NCBI RefSeq assembly: GCF_003589925.1
Contig: NZ_CP032382.1
Span: forward strand, 6,324,001-6,388,000
Direction: 5' to 3'
DNA length: 64,000 bases
From: Chryseolinea soli
GTDB taxonomy: Bacteria > Bacteroidota > Bacteroidia > Cytophagales > Cyclobacteriaceae
This document shows positions 41,116 through 50,498 of this stretch, piece after piece (positions within the stretch are counted from its first letter, which is position 1; the number at the start of each line of letters is the position of its first letter). A program made the translations under genes and the position numbers. A model generated the notes under the pieces. The model was given only the letters and a program-made list of their open reading frames with translations. It searched no databases and was not told the DNA's origin.

Positions 41116-41149
41116 TGACGAGCCTGGGTTGAAGCAAATACGGGACTCG

Positions 41150-42349
41150 TCACCGGCTCTCTGTGAAGACGATCCGGTTTAACAAAACCTCATCACCGGT
41201 TTTGGTCTTCAGAAAATATACACCCGGTTTGATGTTCCGTATGTTGAATGTTCCGAGCGACGTATGCATCGTGAGATGTGTGATCGTTCTGCCAAAGGCA
41301 TCCACAAGGGTGTGGGTAGTTTCTTCTCCAGGATTGAAATTGAGACGTATGGTCACCGCATCGCCGGCCGACGGATTGGGATATACATCGATCGCCTTCG
41401 AAGACAAGTAGCGCACGGCGACGACATCCGAAAATTCTTCCTTGCCGTCGAAGTCCACAGAATGCAGGCGGTAGTACACATTTCCAATCAGCGGGTTTGG
41501 GTCGGTCAGTGAGTAATTTCTCAGCACAGTGCTGTTGCCAAAGGCTTTGACGGCGCCGATGTCGTTGAACACCTGCCCTTCGACCGAGCGTTGAACGGTA
41601 AAATAGTCGACGTTGATCTCGGTGGCCGTGGTCCATTTCACCTGCACGGCATCACCGGCAACCGTCGCCTTGAATTGAAACAACTGGACGGGCAGCACCA
41701 CGTTGCCGCAAAACGCGACAGGCCCGGTACACGTCCGCGATTTCATAGCACCCGGCTGCGCGTTGCTGGTTGAACCTGTACTCACCACGATGTCGCCGGT
41801 AACGATCATGGTGGCCGTAGCAGCCATGTTGGCGATCGTATTCTTCCCGGCGGTCAGGTTTCCTTCAATCACAATGGTGGCGTTGTTGCCAATGGTGAAA
41901 CTGGCATTATCACCTAAATTGACATCCCCTTTAATAACAATTTTCTTATTCGACACAAAGGCGAAGTTGCCGGTAGCGTTAACGCTTCCCCACACGGTGA
42001 TGACACCCAAGGAAGAGTTCAGGCTTCCCCCCACTGCCGTGACATTTTTTGGCGTGCCCGCCTGGCCAATGTTCAAAACGTCTTGTGCAACAATGGTATT
42101 CGACTGCAGATTAACATTCCCAATAGTGTAGGGAAAGAATAGCGACGTGGTGGCGGTTATTCCGGAAGCCGCGTTGAAGGTCACGTCCTCCGTAATGAGG
42201 TCGGCAACATTGCCGCCCTGCCAAGTACCTGGGATATGCCACCAGCCCGTGGAAAGAATTTTGGTCTGTGTCTGCCCCGAAGCGTAAGAAACGCAGGAAC
42301 AGAAGCCGATGCATAACAGGATGCGCGTGAATGTGAAACGGAGAATCAT
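41150..42349 (-). CDS. T9SS cargo protein with C-terminal sorting domain, copy 1
   Basis: About 399 residues. Signal peptide MILRFTFTRILLCIGFCSCVSYASGQ from ATG 42349. The middle (about 30-215) is a repetitive, glycine/asparagine-rich beta region resembling a beta-helix, with WHIPGTWQGGNVADLITEDV at its start. A fibronectin-III-like domain (about 225-320) contains VQVKWTTATEINVDYFTVQRS. The C-terminal type A sorting domain (about 330-399; DVYPNPSAGDAV, NIKPGVYFLKTKTGDEVLLNRIVF) directs export by the type IX secretion system. Likely a surface-attached adhesin or structural protein; a second copy follows upstream. Confidence 0.87.
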   Translation of the reverse strand: MILRFTFTRILLCIGFCSCVSYASGQTQTKILSTGWWHIPGTWQGGNVADLITEDVTFNAASGITATTSLFFPYTIGNVNLQSNTIVAQDVLNIGQAGTPKNVTAVGGSLNSSLGVITVWGSVNATGNFAFVSNKKIVIKGDVNLGDNASFTIGNNATIVIEGNLTAGKNTIANMAATATMIVTGDIVVSTGSTSNAQPGAMKSRTCTGPVAFCGNVVLPVQLFQFKATVAGDAVQVKWTTATEINVDYFTVQRSVEGQVFNDIGAVKAFGNSTVLRNYSLTDPNPLIGNVYYRLHSVDFDGKEEFSDVVAVRYLSSKAIDVYPNPSAGDAVTIRLNFNPGEETTHTLVDAFGRTITHLTMHTSLGTFNIRNIKPGVYFLKTKTGDEVLLNRIVFTESR

Positions 42350-42652
42350 AATGTGTTTTATTAAGTTCCCTGCAAAGAAATTCCACCCCACTGCAATGTA
42401 TTTGCAGTGCCATGTTCATGTAAGGAAATATGCTAGGACGGTGCGATGGCGAAATGAAATGGCTGTTTGTATGTCGCCTGATTTCACTACAGCAAGTGAT
42501 TTTGTTTGCGCGACAAAAAAAGGCTGCCACAAAGCAGCATCTTACATACAACGTTTTTTTTGTGCAAACGAAAAAATAGCAACAGAATCACTTCGATGTT
42601 CGATCGCAGTGAATGTCATTGAAACCTGTTTGTGGATGCGTCGCGAAAAGAC
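42350..42652. other. Gap between the two T9SS genes
   Basis: About 300 bases, no gene seen. It should hold the promoter of the 41150 gene and the 3' end of the 42653 gene's transcript. Confidence 0.4.
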
Positions 42653-43855
42653 TCATGGTCTTTCCGTGAAAACGATGCGGTTTAAGAAGATATCCTTTCC
42701 GCTTTTGGTTTTCAAAAAATATACACCGGGTTTGATGTCGGGCACCTGCAGTGTCTCGCGTGGCATGCGCGTGATGAATTGCGCGATGGTTCTGCCGTAG
42801 AGATCGGTGAGGGTGTGCGTGGTCTGTTCTGCCGGAATAAAGTTGAGTTGAATGTTCAACTGTTTGCTCGCCGGATTGGGAAATATTTGCACAGCGCTGG
42901 ATGAAAGATATCGCACAGCAATGACGCGTGAAAATTCCTCCTTGCCATCGAAGTCCACCGAGTGAAGCCGGTAGTAGAGATTTCCGATCACAGGCTGATC
43001 GTCCGTCAGCGAATAGTTTTTGATGGTGTTGCTGTTGCCAAACGCCTTGACCTTCCCGATGTCGGCGAACGTATGGCCATCCACAGAGCGTTGAACGGCG
43101 ATGTAGTCGACGTTGATCTCGGTTGCTGTGGACCAGTTTATCCGCACTTCGTCGCCCGCAACGTCAGCATTGAACTCCAACAAACGAATGGGAAGTATTA
43201 CACCGCCACAAAAATCCGTCGGGCCGGAGCACGACCTCCCTTTGATGACTGCCGTGCTAGAGAGTCTGGAGGAACCTGCACCCACGGTAATATCGCCGAG
43301 AACTTCCAACGTCGAGCCGTTGGCAATATTGGCAAAGGTGCCGTCACCGGTGATCAGGTTCCCTTCTATTCTAATACTCTTGCCCGTAAAGATGGTGATC
43401 GCGCTGTTGTCTGCCAGATTAACATCTCCTTTTATGATGATCTGTGACACGGAAGAAAGCTGGAAAGACGAGCCAGCGGTTACATCTCCCCAGATCGTCA
43501 ACATGCTGAGTGTGGAGGTTGTGGTGCTCAAAGATGCGGAGTTTCCGGCCGTGACGTTCTTGGGGTTTCCCGATTCGCCGACATCGAGTGTGCCCTGGAC
43601 CACGATCATGTTCCATTGCATGTCTACATTGCCCACGGTATAGGATGTACCCAAAGGCACGGTCGCGGTTGTACCGGAACTCGCCAGGAATGAGACGTCC
43701 TCTCCTACGTTATCGCCAATGTTGGAACCCAACCATGTGTTTATGTCATTCCAATCGCCACTGGTGATGATCGTGGTCTGCGCTGACACAGGCAGCATGC
43801 CCATGCACAGACACAGGCACAACAGCACACGCCGGGTGACAAGATCGAGGGTCAT
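42653..43855 (-). CDS. T9SS cargo protein with C-terminal sorting domain, copy 2
   Basis: About 400 residues, paralogue of the gene at 41150. Signal peptide MTLDLVTRRVLLCLCLCMGMLPVSAQ (ATG 43855; an upstream ATG at 43882 would add 9 residues). Beta-helix-like middle with GDWNDINTWLGSNIGDNVGED, FN3-like domain with VRINWSTATEINVDYIAVQRS and type A sorting domain (IFPNPASKQLNIQL, DIKPGVYFLKTKSGKD). The two copies are most similar in the FN3 and sorting parts; the middle has diverged. Same strand, 300 bp apart, so they probably arose by tandem duplication. Confidence 0.87.
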   Translation of the reverse strand: MTLDLVTRRVLLCLCLCMGMLPVSAQTTIITSGDWNDINTWLGSNIGDNVGEDVSFLASSGTTATVPLGTSYTVGNVDMQWNMIVVQGTLDVGESGNPKNVTAGNSASLSTTTSTLSMLTIWGDVTAGSSFQLSSVSQIIIKGDVNLADNSAITIFTGKSIRIEGNLITGDGTFANIANGSTLEVLGDITVGAGSSRLSSTAVIKGRSCSGPTDFCGGVILPIRLLEFNADVAGDEVRINWSTATEINVDYIAVQRSVDGHTFADIGKVKAFGNSNTIKNYSLTDDQPVIGNLYYRLHSVDFDGKEEFSRVIAVRYLSSSAVQIFPNPASKQLNIQLNFIPAEQTTHTLTDLYGRTIAQFITRMPRETLQVPDIKPGVYFLKTKSGKDIFLNRIVFTERP

Positions 43856-44091
43856 AAGTGGGTACTTTACAAAGTCCCGCAAGGAATCTCTTCCCGCTCA
43901 CTTTTCATAGTATTTTGTGTGCGTTCCTTGAGAAATATGCGAGTCCATAGGTCACCGGATAAAATCATGGCTTCCTTCCAGATGAACCGAAATTAGCCAA
44001 TCGAAAACATCCCCGCTGTGGCTCCTTACCCGCCGGGATGTGTCTTTAGATGGATCGTTCGCCCATCAAGACAGTATATCAAGCCTCACGT

Positions 44092-44283
44092 TCAAGTGTG
44101 AAGAAGGATATAGAATTCTATGATGGAGTAGATCACCAATGCTGCACCTGTTCCCATGAAAATGAGAATCGCCTTGAGATAAGATCTATGACCTTTATTT
44201 TGCAAGCCCTGCACCAGGTACCAGAATGTTGCCGCCCAACCCAACACAACGATAAGATATTTTATAAAGGTGGCAATAACCAT
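44092..44283 (-). CDS. Small two-helix membrane protein (63 aa)
   Basis: Two predicted membrane segments (residues about 4-26, ATFIKYLIVVLGWAATFWYLV, and 37-60, AILIFMGTGAALVIYSIIEFYI) joined by a basic loop QGLQNKGHRS. No known family. Upstream by 55 bp on the same strand lies the ABM monooxygenase-like gene, so the two may be cotranscribed. Confidence 0.5.
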   Translation of the reverse strand: MVIATFIKYLIVVLGWAATFWYLVQGLQNKGHRSYLKAILIFMGTGAALVIYSIIEFYILLHT

Positions 44284-44338
44284 GGTAAAATCAGCTGTTC
44301 AAGTTATAAGAAATTATTAATCTTTCCCAACGAAAACG

Positions 44339-44659
44339 TTACTTCAAGCCGGCGCCACCGAACACTTTGAGGCTCATGCCCTGTGGTTTGCCCTCCAGCA
44401 ACGGCATGGCTTGTGCGATCAGGCCTTTGCTGTCTTCCATTTTTAAGGAATTGTCATGATCCTCGCGACTGTCCCAGGTCTCGAACACGTGGATGTTGTC
44501 CGGGTCTTTTTCGTCTTGTGAAATGATGTACAGGTGGCATCCTTTTGCTGTCCGAACACTTTCGGCGGCCTGGAGCAGGATGGCGATCATGTCAGCTCCT
44601 TTGCCGGGTTTGGTCTTGAAACTTCCGGTGAAACCATAGCGTGTTTTTGATTCGGTCAT
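44339..44659 (-). CDS. ABM-domain protein (putative quinol monooxygenase)
   Basis: A 106-residue single-domain protein of the antibiotic biosynthesis monooxygenase fold: YGFTGSFKTKPGKGADMIAILLQAAE, GCHLYIISQDEKDPDNIHVFETWDSREDH and MPLLEGKPQG. The FETWDSREDH segment is the typical ABM motif. Members include YgiN-like quinol monooxygenases and heme-degrading enzymes; the exact role here is unknown. Cytoplasmic. Confidence 0.82.
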   Translation of the reverse strand: MTESKTRYGFTGSFKTKPGKGADMIAILLQAAESVRTAKGCHLYIISQDEKDPDNIHVFETWDSREDHDNSLKMEDSKGLIAQAMPLLEGKPQGMSLKVFGGAGLK

Positions 44660-44961
44660 CGTATTAGGGGGTTTGTGCCTGGATCGGCGTGAGTGATAAA
44701 TTGAAAATGATCAGGAGGGCCCGCGGCAAGCCCCGTGCGAGCCGTCGATGTTCCCGGTGTTGCATTCGATTCCATTGTCCTTTGCGTTCAGAAAATCAAA
44801 ACTATACGTCTCTGTGACAATCCTATGTCAGCAGCCATCTTTACAAAGCATTCTTTTCAAGAAATGTTTTTACGGCAGGTGCTCATCCCGACCATTTATA
44901 TAAAACCCTGGGTTCGCAAAACCGCTTTCAGTATATTTCTCGTCTGAAAAACCATTAACCT
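44660..44961. other. Divergent intergenic region
   Basis: About 300 bases between the ABM gene and the M28 peptidase gene. No gene or clear motif seen; promoters of both genes should be here. Confidence 0.4.
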
Positions 44962-47196
44962 ATGAGAAAAATCCTGCTGCTATTTTTCACGTTCTCCATT
45001 ACGGCCGCTTTCGCGCAACAGAAAACACTATCGGGCTATACGAAAACCTCCTCCGACCAGGAATGGGAAGCCGAGAAGAAATTCGATAGTTATCTGCAAC
45101 CTGCAAACCTGGATGTGTGGATGAAACGCCTGGCCGGCCGGCCGCACCACCTGGGATCGGCCTATGGAAAACAAAACGCCGAATTCATGCGCGACCTCTT
45201 CAAAAGCTGGGGCTACGACGCACAGATCGAAACTTACAAAGTACTTTTCCCTACACCCAAAGTGCGGCAGTTGGAATTGGTCGGTCCAACTAAGTTCACC
45301 GCCCGCCTGGCCGAACCGGCGCTGAAAGAGGATGCCACCAGCGGCCAAACCAAAGAACAACTCCCCACCTATAATGCCTGGTCAGCCGACGGCGACGTGA
45401 CCGCCGAACTGGTCTTTGTGAACTACGGCGTGCCCGACGACTATGACCAATTGGAACGCATGGGCATCGACGTGAGGGGTAAGATCGTGATCGCCAAGTA
45501 TGGCGGGTCTTGGAGGGGCATTAAGCCGAAGGTGGCGCAGGAACACGGCGCCATCGGTTGCCTCATCTATTCCGACCCGGAAGGCGATGGCTATCACCAA
45601 GGGGATGTCTATCCCAAAGGCCCTTTCCGGCCACAACACGGCGTGCAACGCGGGTCCGTGTCGGATATGCCCATCTATCCCGGCGACCCGTTGACACCCG
45701 GCATTGGGGCCACGGAAGATGCCAAGCGCCTCGATCGCAAAGACGCTGGCAACCTCCTGAAGATCCCCGTCCAACCCATTTCATATGCCGACGCTCAACC
45801 TTTGTTAGCCGCACTCGGCGGACCTGTGGCCCCGGAGAAATGGCGTGGCGCGTTGCCCTTCACCTATCATGTGGGACCCGGCGCGGCGAAAGTGCACCTG
45901 AAACTTGAATTTGATTGGAAGCTCGTGGATTGCCACAACGTGATTGCCAAACTGAAGGGCAGCGAGCTGCCCGATGAATGGGTTGTCCGGGGCAATCACC
46001 ACGATGCGTGGGTGAATGGCGCCAACGATCCCATCAGCGGCATGGTGGCGCTGATGGAAGAAGCCCGCGCGGTGAGCGAATTGGTGAAGACCGGCTTTAG
46101 ACCGAAACGCACGCTGGTATACTGCGCCTGGGATGGTGAAGAGCCTTCGCTGATCGGCTCAACGGAATGGGTAGAGCACCACGCCACCGAGCTGCAACAA
46201 AAAGTAGTCGCCTACATCAACTCCGACGGCAACGGAAGAGGGTTCCTGGATGCGGGCGGATCGCATACACTGGAGACGCTGATGGATGAAGTGTCGCGCG
46301 ACGTGACCGACCCCCAAACCGGCATTCCTGTCCGCGACCGGGCGCGCGCTTACAAAGCCACGACGGCCGTGGGTGCAAAAGCCAGAAAAGATATCCTCGA
46401 CAAAAAAGTGTTGACATTGAGCGCACTGGGTTCGGGCTCCGACTACAGTCCCTTCTTTCAACACCTGGGCATCCCTTCGCTAAACCTGGGCTATGGCGGT
46501 GAAGACGACGGTGGCGAATACCACTCCATCTACGACTCCTACGACATGTATGTGCGCTTCAAGGATCCCAAGTTTGCCTATGGCATAGCCCTCGCCAAAA
46601 CGGCCGGCCGTGCAACCCTTCGGTTGGCCAACGCGGACGTGCTGCCGTTTGATTTCAAAGCATTTTCCAAAACCGTGAACGGCTATCTCACCGAGGTGAT
46701 GACCCTCTTGGACAACCTGCGCGAGTCCACCGAGGTAGAGAACCAAATGATCAAGGACAACGTGTTTGTGCAGGCGGCTGATCCGCTGATCAAATACGTC
46801 CCTCCTACTCCTAAGGACGCCGTGCCTTTCCTGAATTTTTCAAGCCTTCAAAATGCTTTGACCAGCTTGGAGAAGGCGTCCACACTCTATGCCGACCTTC
46901 GTGCCAATAATACTGTGCCGAACACCAACCTCACTACGCTGAACGAAACGTTGTATCGTGCCGAACAGAAATTGATGGCCGATGCAGGGTTGCCCAGAAG
47001 AGCATGGTATCGCCATACGATCTATGCACCCGGTTTTTATACCGGCTATGGCGTGAAGACGTTGCCCGGTATTCGCGAAGGCATTGAGCAACGTGCTTGG
47101 GCAGAAGCGCAGGAACAGATCGAAGCTACGGCGAAAGCCATCGAGCGCTACACCAAAGAAGTGGAAGCGGCTTCACGCATTTTGATGATGCGATAA
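44962..47196 (+). CDS. Secreted M28 metallopeptidase, glutamate carboxypeptidase II-like
   Basis: A 744-residue protein with a signal peptide (MRKILLLFFTFSITAAFAQ). A PA domain (about 140-290) is inserted before the catalytic region. Zinc ligands are in VRGNHHDAWVNGANDPISG, CAWDGEEPSLIGSTEWVEHH, INSDGN and EYHSIYDSYDMYVRF, the co-catalytic two-zinc site of M28B. A transferrin-receptor-like dimerisation domain forms the last 130 residues (from about 610). It cleaves C-terminal or N-terminal residues from peptides in the periplasm or outside. Appears to be a single gene. Confidence 0.93.
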   Translation: MRKILLLFFTFSITAAFAQQKTLSGYTKTSSDQEWEAEKKFDSYLQPANLDVWMKRLAGRPHHLGSAYGKQNAEFMRDLFKSWGYDAQIETYKVLFPTPKVRQLELVGPTKFTARLAEPALKEDATSGQTKEQLPTYNAWSADGDVTAELVFVNYGVPDDYDQLERMGIDVRGKIVIAKYGGSWRGIKPKVAQEHGAIGCLIYSDPEGDGYHQGDVYPKGPFRPQHGVQRGSVSDMPIYPGDPLTPGIGATEDAKRLDRKDAGNLLKIPVQPISYADAQPLLAALGGPVAPEKWRGALPFTYHVGPGAAKVHLKLEFDWKLVDCHNVIAKLKGSELPDEWVVRGNHHDAWVNGANDPISGMVALMEEARAVSELVKTGFRPKRTLVYCAWDGEEPSLIGSTEWVEHHATELQQKVVAYINSDGNGRGFLDAGGSHTLETLMDEVSRDVTDPQTGIPVRDRARAYKATTAVGAKARKDILDKKVLTLSALGSGSDYSPFFQHLGIPSLNLGYGGEDDGGEYHSIYDSYDMYVRFKDPKFAYGIALAKTAGRATLRLANADVLPFDFKAFSKTVNGYLTEVMTLLDNLRESTEVENQMIKDNVFVQAADPLIKYVPPTPKDAVPFLNFSSLQNALTSLEKASTLYADLRANNTVPNTNLTTLNETLYRAEQKLMADAGLPRRAWYRHTIYAPGFYTGYGVKTLPGIREGIEQRAWAEAQEQIEATAKAIERYTKEVEAASRILMMR

Positions 47197-47348
47197 AACC
47201 TTTTGGCCCGCACAACGGTTTTTCAAAATGAAAGCTATTGTGTGGGCCATTCTTCTTTGTTGCATCGCCCGCCATTTTTCAAAAAAAATTCAGTCAAGAA
47301 TTTTAATGCCCGGGAAAAATGCGTGGAGAATTCTTTTACCTTTAGTCT

Positions 47349-47786
47349 ATGGAACCGAACCTGAAGATCATCAACGATGCAGAAAGCTTTGATGTTTTCC
47401 GCAACCTGCTGCGCTCCTCCAGCCTGCCTGCCGACGACCTGGATTTCAAGCGCGACATGCTCGTGGGCTACGTGGAGGATGATGCCATGGTAGGCACCGG
47501 TGGTTTGGAAGTGTATGGTGACTATGCCCTGCTGCGCTCCCTCTCGGTGAAGCTCGGCATCCGCGGCAAAGCGTTGGGTACCACCATTACAGAACATCTC
47601 ATTGAGCAGGCACGCAAAAGAAATCTGAAGGGAATTTTCTTGTTGACAGAAAACGCGCATGGATTTTTTCAGCGAAAAGGATTTGTTGTGATCCCGCGCG
47701 ACGCCGTTCCCAAAGAACTGAATGCCTCCTCGGAATTTTCACACGTGTGCCCTACCTCGGCCGTGGTGATGCATCTTGCTTTGTAA
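47349..47786 (+). CDS. GNAT acetyltransferase, ArsN2-like
   Basis: A 145-residue cytoplasmic acetyltransferase. The pattern LRSSSLPADDLD, MVGTGGLEVYGDYALLRSLSV, RGKALGTTITEHLIEQARKR, IFLLTENAHGFFQRKGF and SHVCPTSAVVMHLAL agrees with ArsN2, the arsenic-resistance N-acetyltransferase. There are no arsenic genes (arsC, arsR, acr3) in this window, so the substrate may differ. Its stop is 363 bp before serA, on the same strand. Confidence 0.8.
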   Translation: MEPNLKIINDAESFDVFRNLLRSSSLPADDLDFKRDMLVGYVEDDAMVGTGGLEVYGDYALLRSLSVKLGIRGKALGTTITEHLIEQARKRNLKGIFLLTENAHGFFQRKGFVVIPRDAVPKELNASSEFSHVCPTSAVVMHLAL

Positions 47787-48124
47787 AAGGCATAGTGCTT
47801 ATAAGGCTGCATATAAAACCGCCCCTCTCCCTCTATTCGCTTATCTTCTCTTTGCGCATGTAATGCCATCCGAACGCATTCGACTCAGCAACCATCCCTG
47901 CCCAGCGATGTGATTCACAGCCCGATTTTAACGCATGTCATCGCGCTTCGCGGGGTTGATATGGTCTTTTACCGTGGGATGGAACGGTTTAATGTTCTGT
48001 ATACTTGACTTTTGACGGGCATGCAAAAACTGCCCTCAAAGTAGCTGAAAAGCAAGAATTTGCACTAGCATTCGTTAGGCAACAAATAATTGGGCCGGGT
48101 AAATCGTAAGTCACAAATCCAAAT
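47787..48124. other. Intergenic region before serA
   Basis: About 340 bases; no gene seen. The serA promoter element lies at its right edge. Confidence 0.4.
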
Positions 48125-48132
48125 TACATTTG
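48125..48132 (+). promoter_or_regulatory. -7 box (TACATTTG) of the SerB-SerA fusion gene
   Basis: TACATTTG matches TAnnTTTG and lies 17 bp upstream of ATG 48150. It is inside the longer open frame from 48090, which supports 48150 as the true start. The -33 element is not clear. Confidence 0.5.
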
Positions 48133-48149
48133 CGGTTTACAACCAACCC

Positions 48150-50042
48150 ATGAAACTGAACAAGTACTTTGTAATCGATTTCGACAGCACCTTTACCAAA
48201 GTAGAAGCCTTCGATGTTCTGGCGGACATTTCACTGAAAGACCATCCCGACAAAGAACAGCGCAAGGACCAGATCGTTTCCATCACCAACCAGGGCATGA
48301 ACGGCTCCATCTCCTTCCGCGAATCGCTGGAGAAACGCCTGAACCTGCTGGCCCCTTCACAACACCACCTCGGCCCCCTCATCGCCTTGTTGAAAGACAA
48401 AGTCTCCGAATCGTTCAAGCGTAACCGCGAATTTTTTGTGAATTACGCCGACAACATTTATATCATTTCAAACGGTTTCCGCGAGTTCATCGAACCCATT
48501 GTGACCGAGTTTGGCATCAAGCCGGAGAATATCCTGGCCAACGAATTCCGCTTCGACACCGAAGGCCGGGTGATCGGCTTTGATACAGACAACCCGTTGT
48601 CGGCCAACAACGGCAAAGTGGAACAATTAAAAAGATTGAACCTGCCCGGCGATGTATACGTTATTGGTGACGGATACACCGATTATGAAATTAAACACTC
48701 CGGGCTGGCCAATAAGTTTTACGCCTTCACGGAAAACGTAGAAAGGGAAAACGTATTGAAACAGGCAGACCACATCACCCCCAGCCTCGATGAGTTCTTG
48801 TACCTCAACAAGCTCAACACGGCCATTTCTTATCCCAAGAACCGTATCAACGTGCTCTTGCTGGAGAATGTACACCCCGTAGCGATCGAACTGCTGAAAT
48901 CGGAAGGCTTCAACGTAGAGACCTATCACGCTGCGCTGACCGAAGACGAACTGATCGAAAAGATCAGGAACGTTTCTGTGTTGGGCATCCGCTCGAAGAC
49001 CCAGGTAACGGCCCGCGTATTGGAGCACGCCAACCGCCTGATGGTGATCGGCGCCTTCTGTATCGGCACCAACCAGATCGACCTGAAGACGGCCACCAAA
49101 AAAGGCATCGCTGTTTTCAACGCCCCGTTCAGCAACACCCGCTCCGTGGTGGAACTGGCCGTGGCCGAGATGATCATGCTCATGCGCAACATCGTGGACA
49201 AGTCCACAAAAATGCACAAGGGCGCGTGGGACAAATCGGCGAAGGGAAGCTTTGAAGTGCGCGGCAAGAAATTGGGCCTCATCGGCTATGGCAACATCGG
49301 CACGCAGCTTTCGGTCATTGCCGAATCGCTGGGGATGAAGGTGTTGTATTATGATACAGAAGAAAGACTCTCGCTGGGCAATGCTATCAAGTGCAAGTCG
49401 ATGAAAGAGGTGTTGGAGCAAGCGGATGTCCTGTCATTGCACGTCGATGGCCGCGAGTCAAACCTCAACCTGATCGGCGCGAAAGAATTTGCACTCATGA
49501 AGAAGGGTGTCATCTTCATCAACCTCAGCCGCGGACACATTGTCGACATCCAGGCGTTGCGTGAGAACGTGTTGAGTGGTAAAGTGGCGGGCTGCGCGAT
49601 CGACGTGTTCCCCTATGAGCCCGTGAGCAACGATGAAGAGTTTCAATCGGAATTGCGCGGACTCCCCAATACGATCCTGACGCCGCACATCGGCGGCAGT
49701 ACATCGGAAGCGCAGGAGAACATCGGCAATTTCGTGCCCGGTAAGATCATGGATTATATCAACACGGGCAGCACGTCAAACAGCGTGACCTTCCCGAACC
49801 TGACGTTGCCTTTGTTGGAGAATGCACACCGGTTGATCCACATCCACGAAAACGTACCTGGAATTTTAGCAAAGATCAACCACATTCTGGCCAACCACGG
49901 CATCAACATCGTGGGACAATATTTGAAGACGAACGAGACGATCGGGTATGTGATCACCGATATCAATAAGCAATACGACAAGGACGTGATCAAAGAGTTG
50001 AGAGAAATTGATCACACGATTAAGTTCCGTGTGCTGTATTAA
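48150..50042 (+). CDS. serA: SerB-SerA fusion: HAD phosphatase + D-3-phosphoglycerate dehydrogenase
   Basis: A 630-residue cytoplasmic protein. Residues 1-215: HAD phosphatase of the phosphoserine phosphatase type with VIDFDSTFT (D10, D12), ISNGF and GDGYTDYE (173-180). Residues 232-545: 3-phosphoglycerate dehydrogenase with GIRSKT, the NAD motif GLIGYGNIGTQLS (376-388), NLSRGHIVD, IDVFPYEP and the catalytic histidine H513 in TPHIGGST. Residues 555-630: an ACT domain (VPGILAKINHILANHGIN) for serine feedback. The chain thus holds the first and last steps of serine synthesis; serC for the middle step lies 456 bp downstream on the same strand. The phosphatase domain has its key acidic residues but needs testing. 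A strong terminator follows. Confidence 0.92.
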   Translation: MKLNKYFVIDFDSTFTKVEAFDVLADISLKDHPDKEQRKDQIVSITNQGMNGSISFRESLEKRLNLLAPSQHHLGPLIALLKDKVSESFKRNREFFVNYADNIYIISNGFREFIEPIVTEFGIKPENILANEFRFDTEGRVIGFDTDNPLSANNGKVEQLKRLNLPGDVYVIGDGYTDYEIKHSGLANKFYAFTENVERENVLKQADHITPSLDEFLYLNKLNTAISYPKNRINVLLLENVHPVAIELLKSEGFNVETYHAALTEDELIEKIRNVSVLGIRSKTQVTARVLEHANRLMVIGAFCIGTNQIDLKTATKKGIAVFNAPFSNTRSVVELAVAEMIMLMRNIVDKSTKMHKGAWDKSAKGSFEVRGKKLGLIGYGNIGTQLSVIAESLGMKVLYYDTEERLSLGNAIKCKSMKEVLEQADVLSLHVDGRESNLNLIGAKEFALMKKGVIFINLSRGHIVDIQALRENVLSGKVAGCAIDVFPYEPVSNDEEFQSELRGLPNTILTPHIGGSTSEAQENIGNFVPGKIMDYINTGSTSNSVTFPNLTLPLLENAHRLIHIHENVPGILAKINHILANHGINIVGQYLKTNETIGYVITDINKQYDKDVIKELREIDHTIKFRVLY

Positions 50043-50056
50043 TTTTTAATGCCACG

Positions 50057-50081
50057 CCTTCGTTAAAGCTTCGGCGGGCAA
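50057..50081 (+). repeat. Single copy of the dispersed CTTCG..AAAGCTTCGGCGGGC element
   Basis: Differs from the first unit of the 33376-33524 array by one base over 25. It lies 14 bp after the serA stop, just before the terminator hairpin. Confidence 0.75.
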
Positions 50082-50087
50082 ATAAAG

Positions 50088-50136
50088 AACGCTCAATGGA
50101 AAGTCATCAGGCTTTTCGTTGGGCGTTTTGCCTTTT
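50088..50136 (+). terminator. Intrinsic terminator of serA
   Basis: A 16-bp stem with G-T pairs: AACGCTCAATGGAAAG (50088-50103) pairs with CTTTTCGTTGGGCGTT (50112-50127), loop TCATCAGG, then TTTTG and CCTTTTGG. Confidence 0.78.
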
Positions 50137-50480
50137 GGAGGGGAAATAAAAAGCCCACTGGGTTTGGGGAGGTGTTTCTGAACCCCCTAAAGACAAGTTT
50201 TGAGCTGCCGGCATCCGCAACCTTCTTCTGTTAACCTGCTTTTTGGGCGAGGTCCGCCAATTGGCGGATGAAGCCTGATTTTGGACGAAAGCTTCACTCG
50301 GTATTGTTTATAATGTTAGGTTCAGCAAACGTGTCCCAAACCCGAGTGGGATTTGGTGCAACTTAGAAAAAACATGCTTTTGCGCCAACCTTGATCCGGA
50401 AGAATTTTTGTGTATGCTTTTCCTGCCGGTGGTGGTCATCGATTGCACCCCGCAGATGCAGACGGTATCAATATCTTTTT
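50137..50480. other. Intergenic region between serA and serC
   Basis: About 345 bases without a gene. It contains the 16-bp palindrome at 50253-50268. A -7-like TAGTTTTG follows at 50481-50488, 10 bp before the serC ATG. Confidence 0.45.
50253..50268. repeat. 16-bp perfect palindrome TCCGCCAATTGGCGGA
   Basis: Perfectly symmetric, between serA and serC. It may be a repeat element or an operator; no other copy was noticed in the window. Confidence 0.5.
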
Positions 50481-50488
50481 TAGTTTTG
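50481..50488 (+). promoter_or_regulatory. Possible -7 box (TAGTTTTG) of serC
   Basis: Fits TAnnTTTG and ends 10 bp before the ATG at 50499; it would give a very short leader. No clear -33 element. Confidence 0.35.
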
Positions 50489-50498
50489 TTGCCGCATT

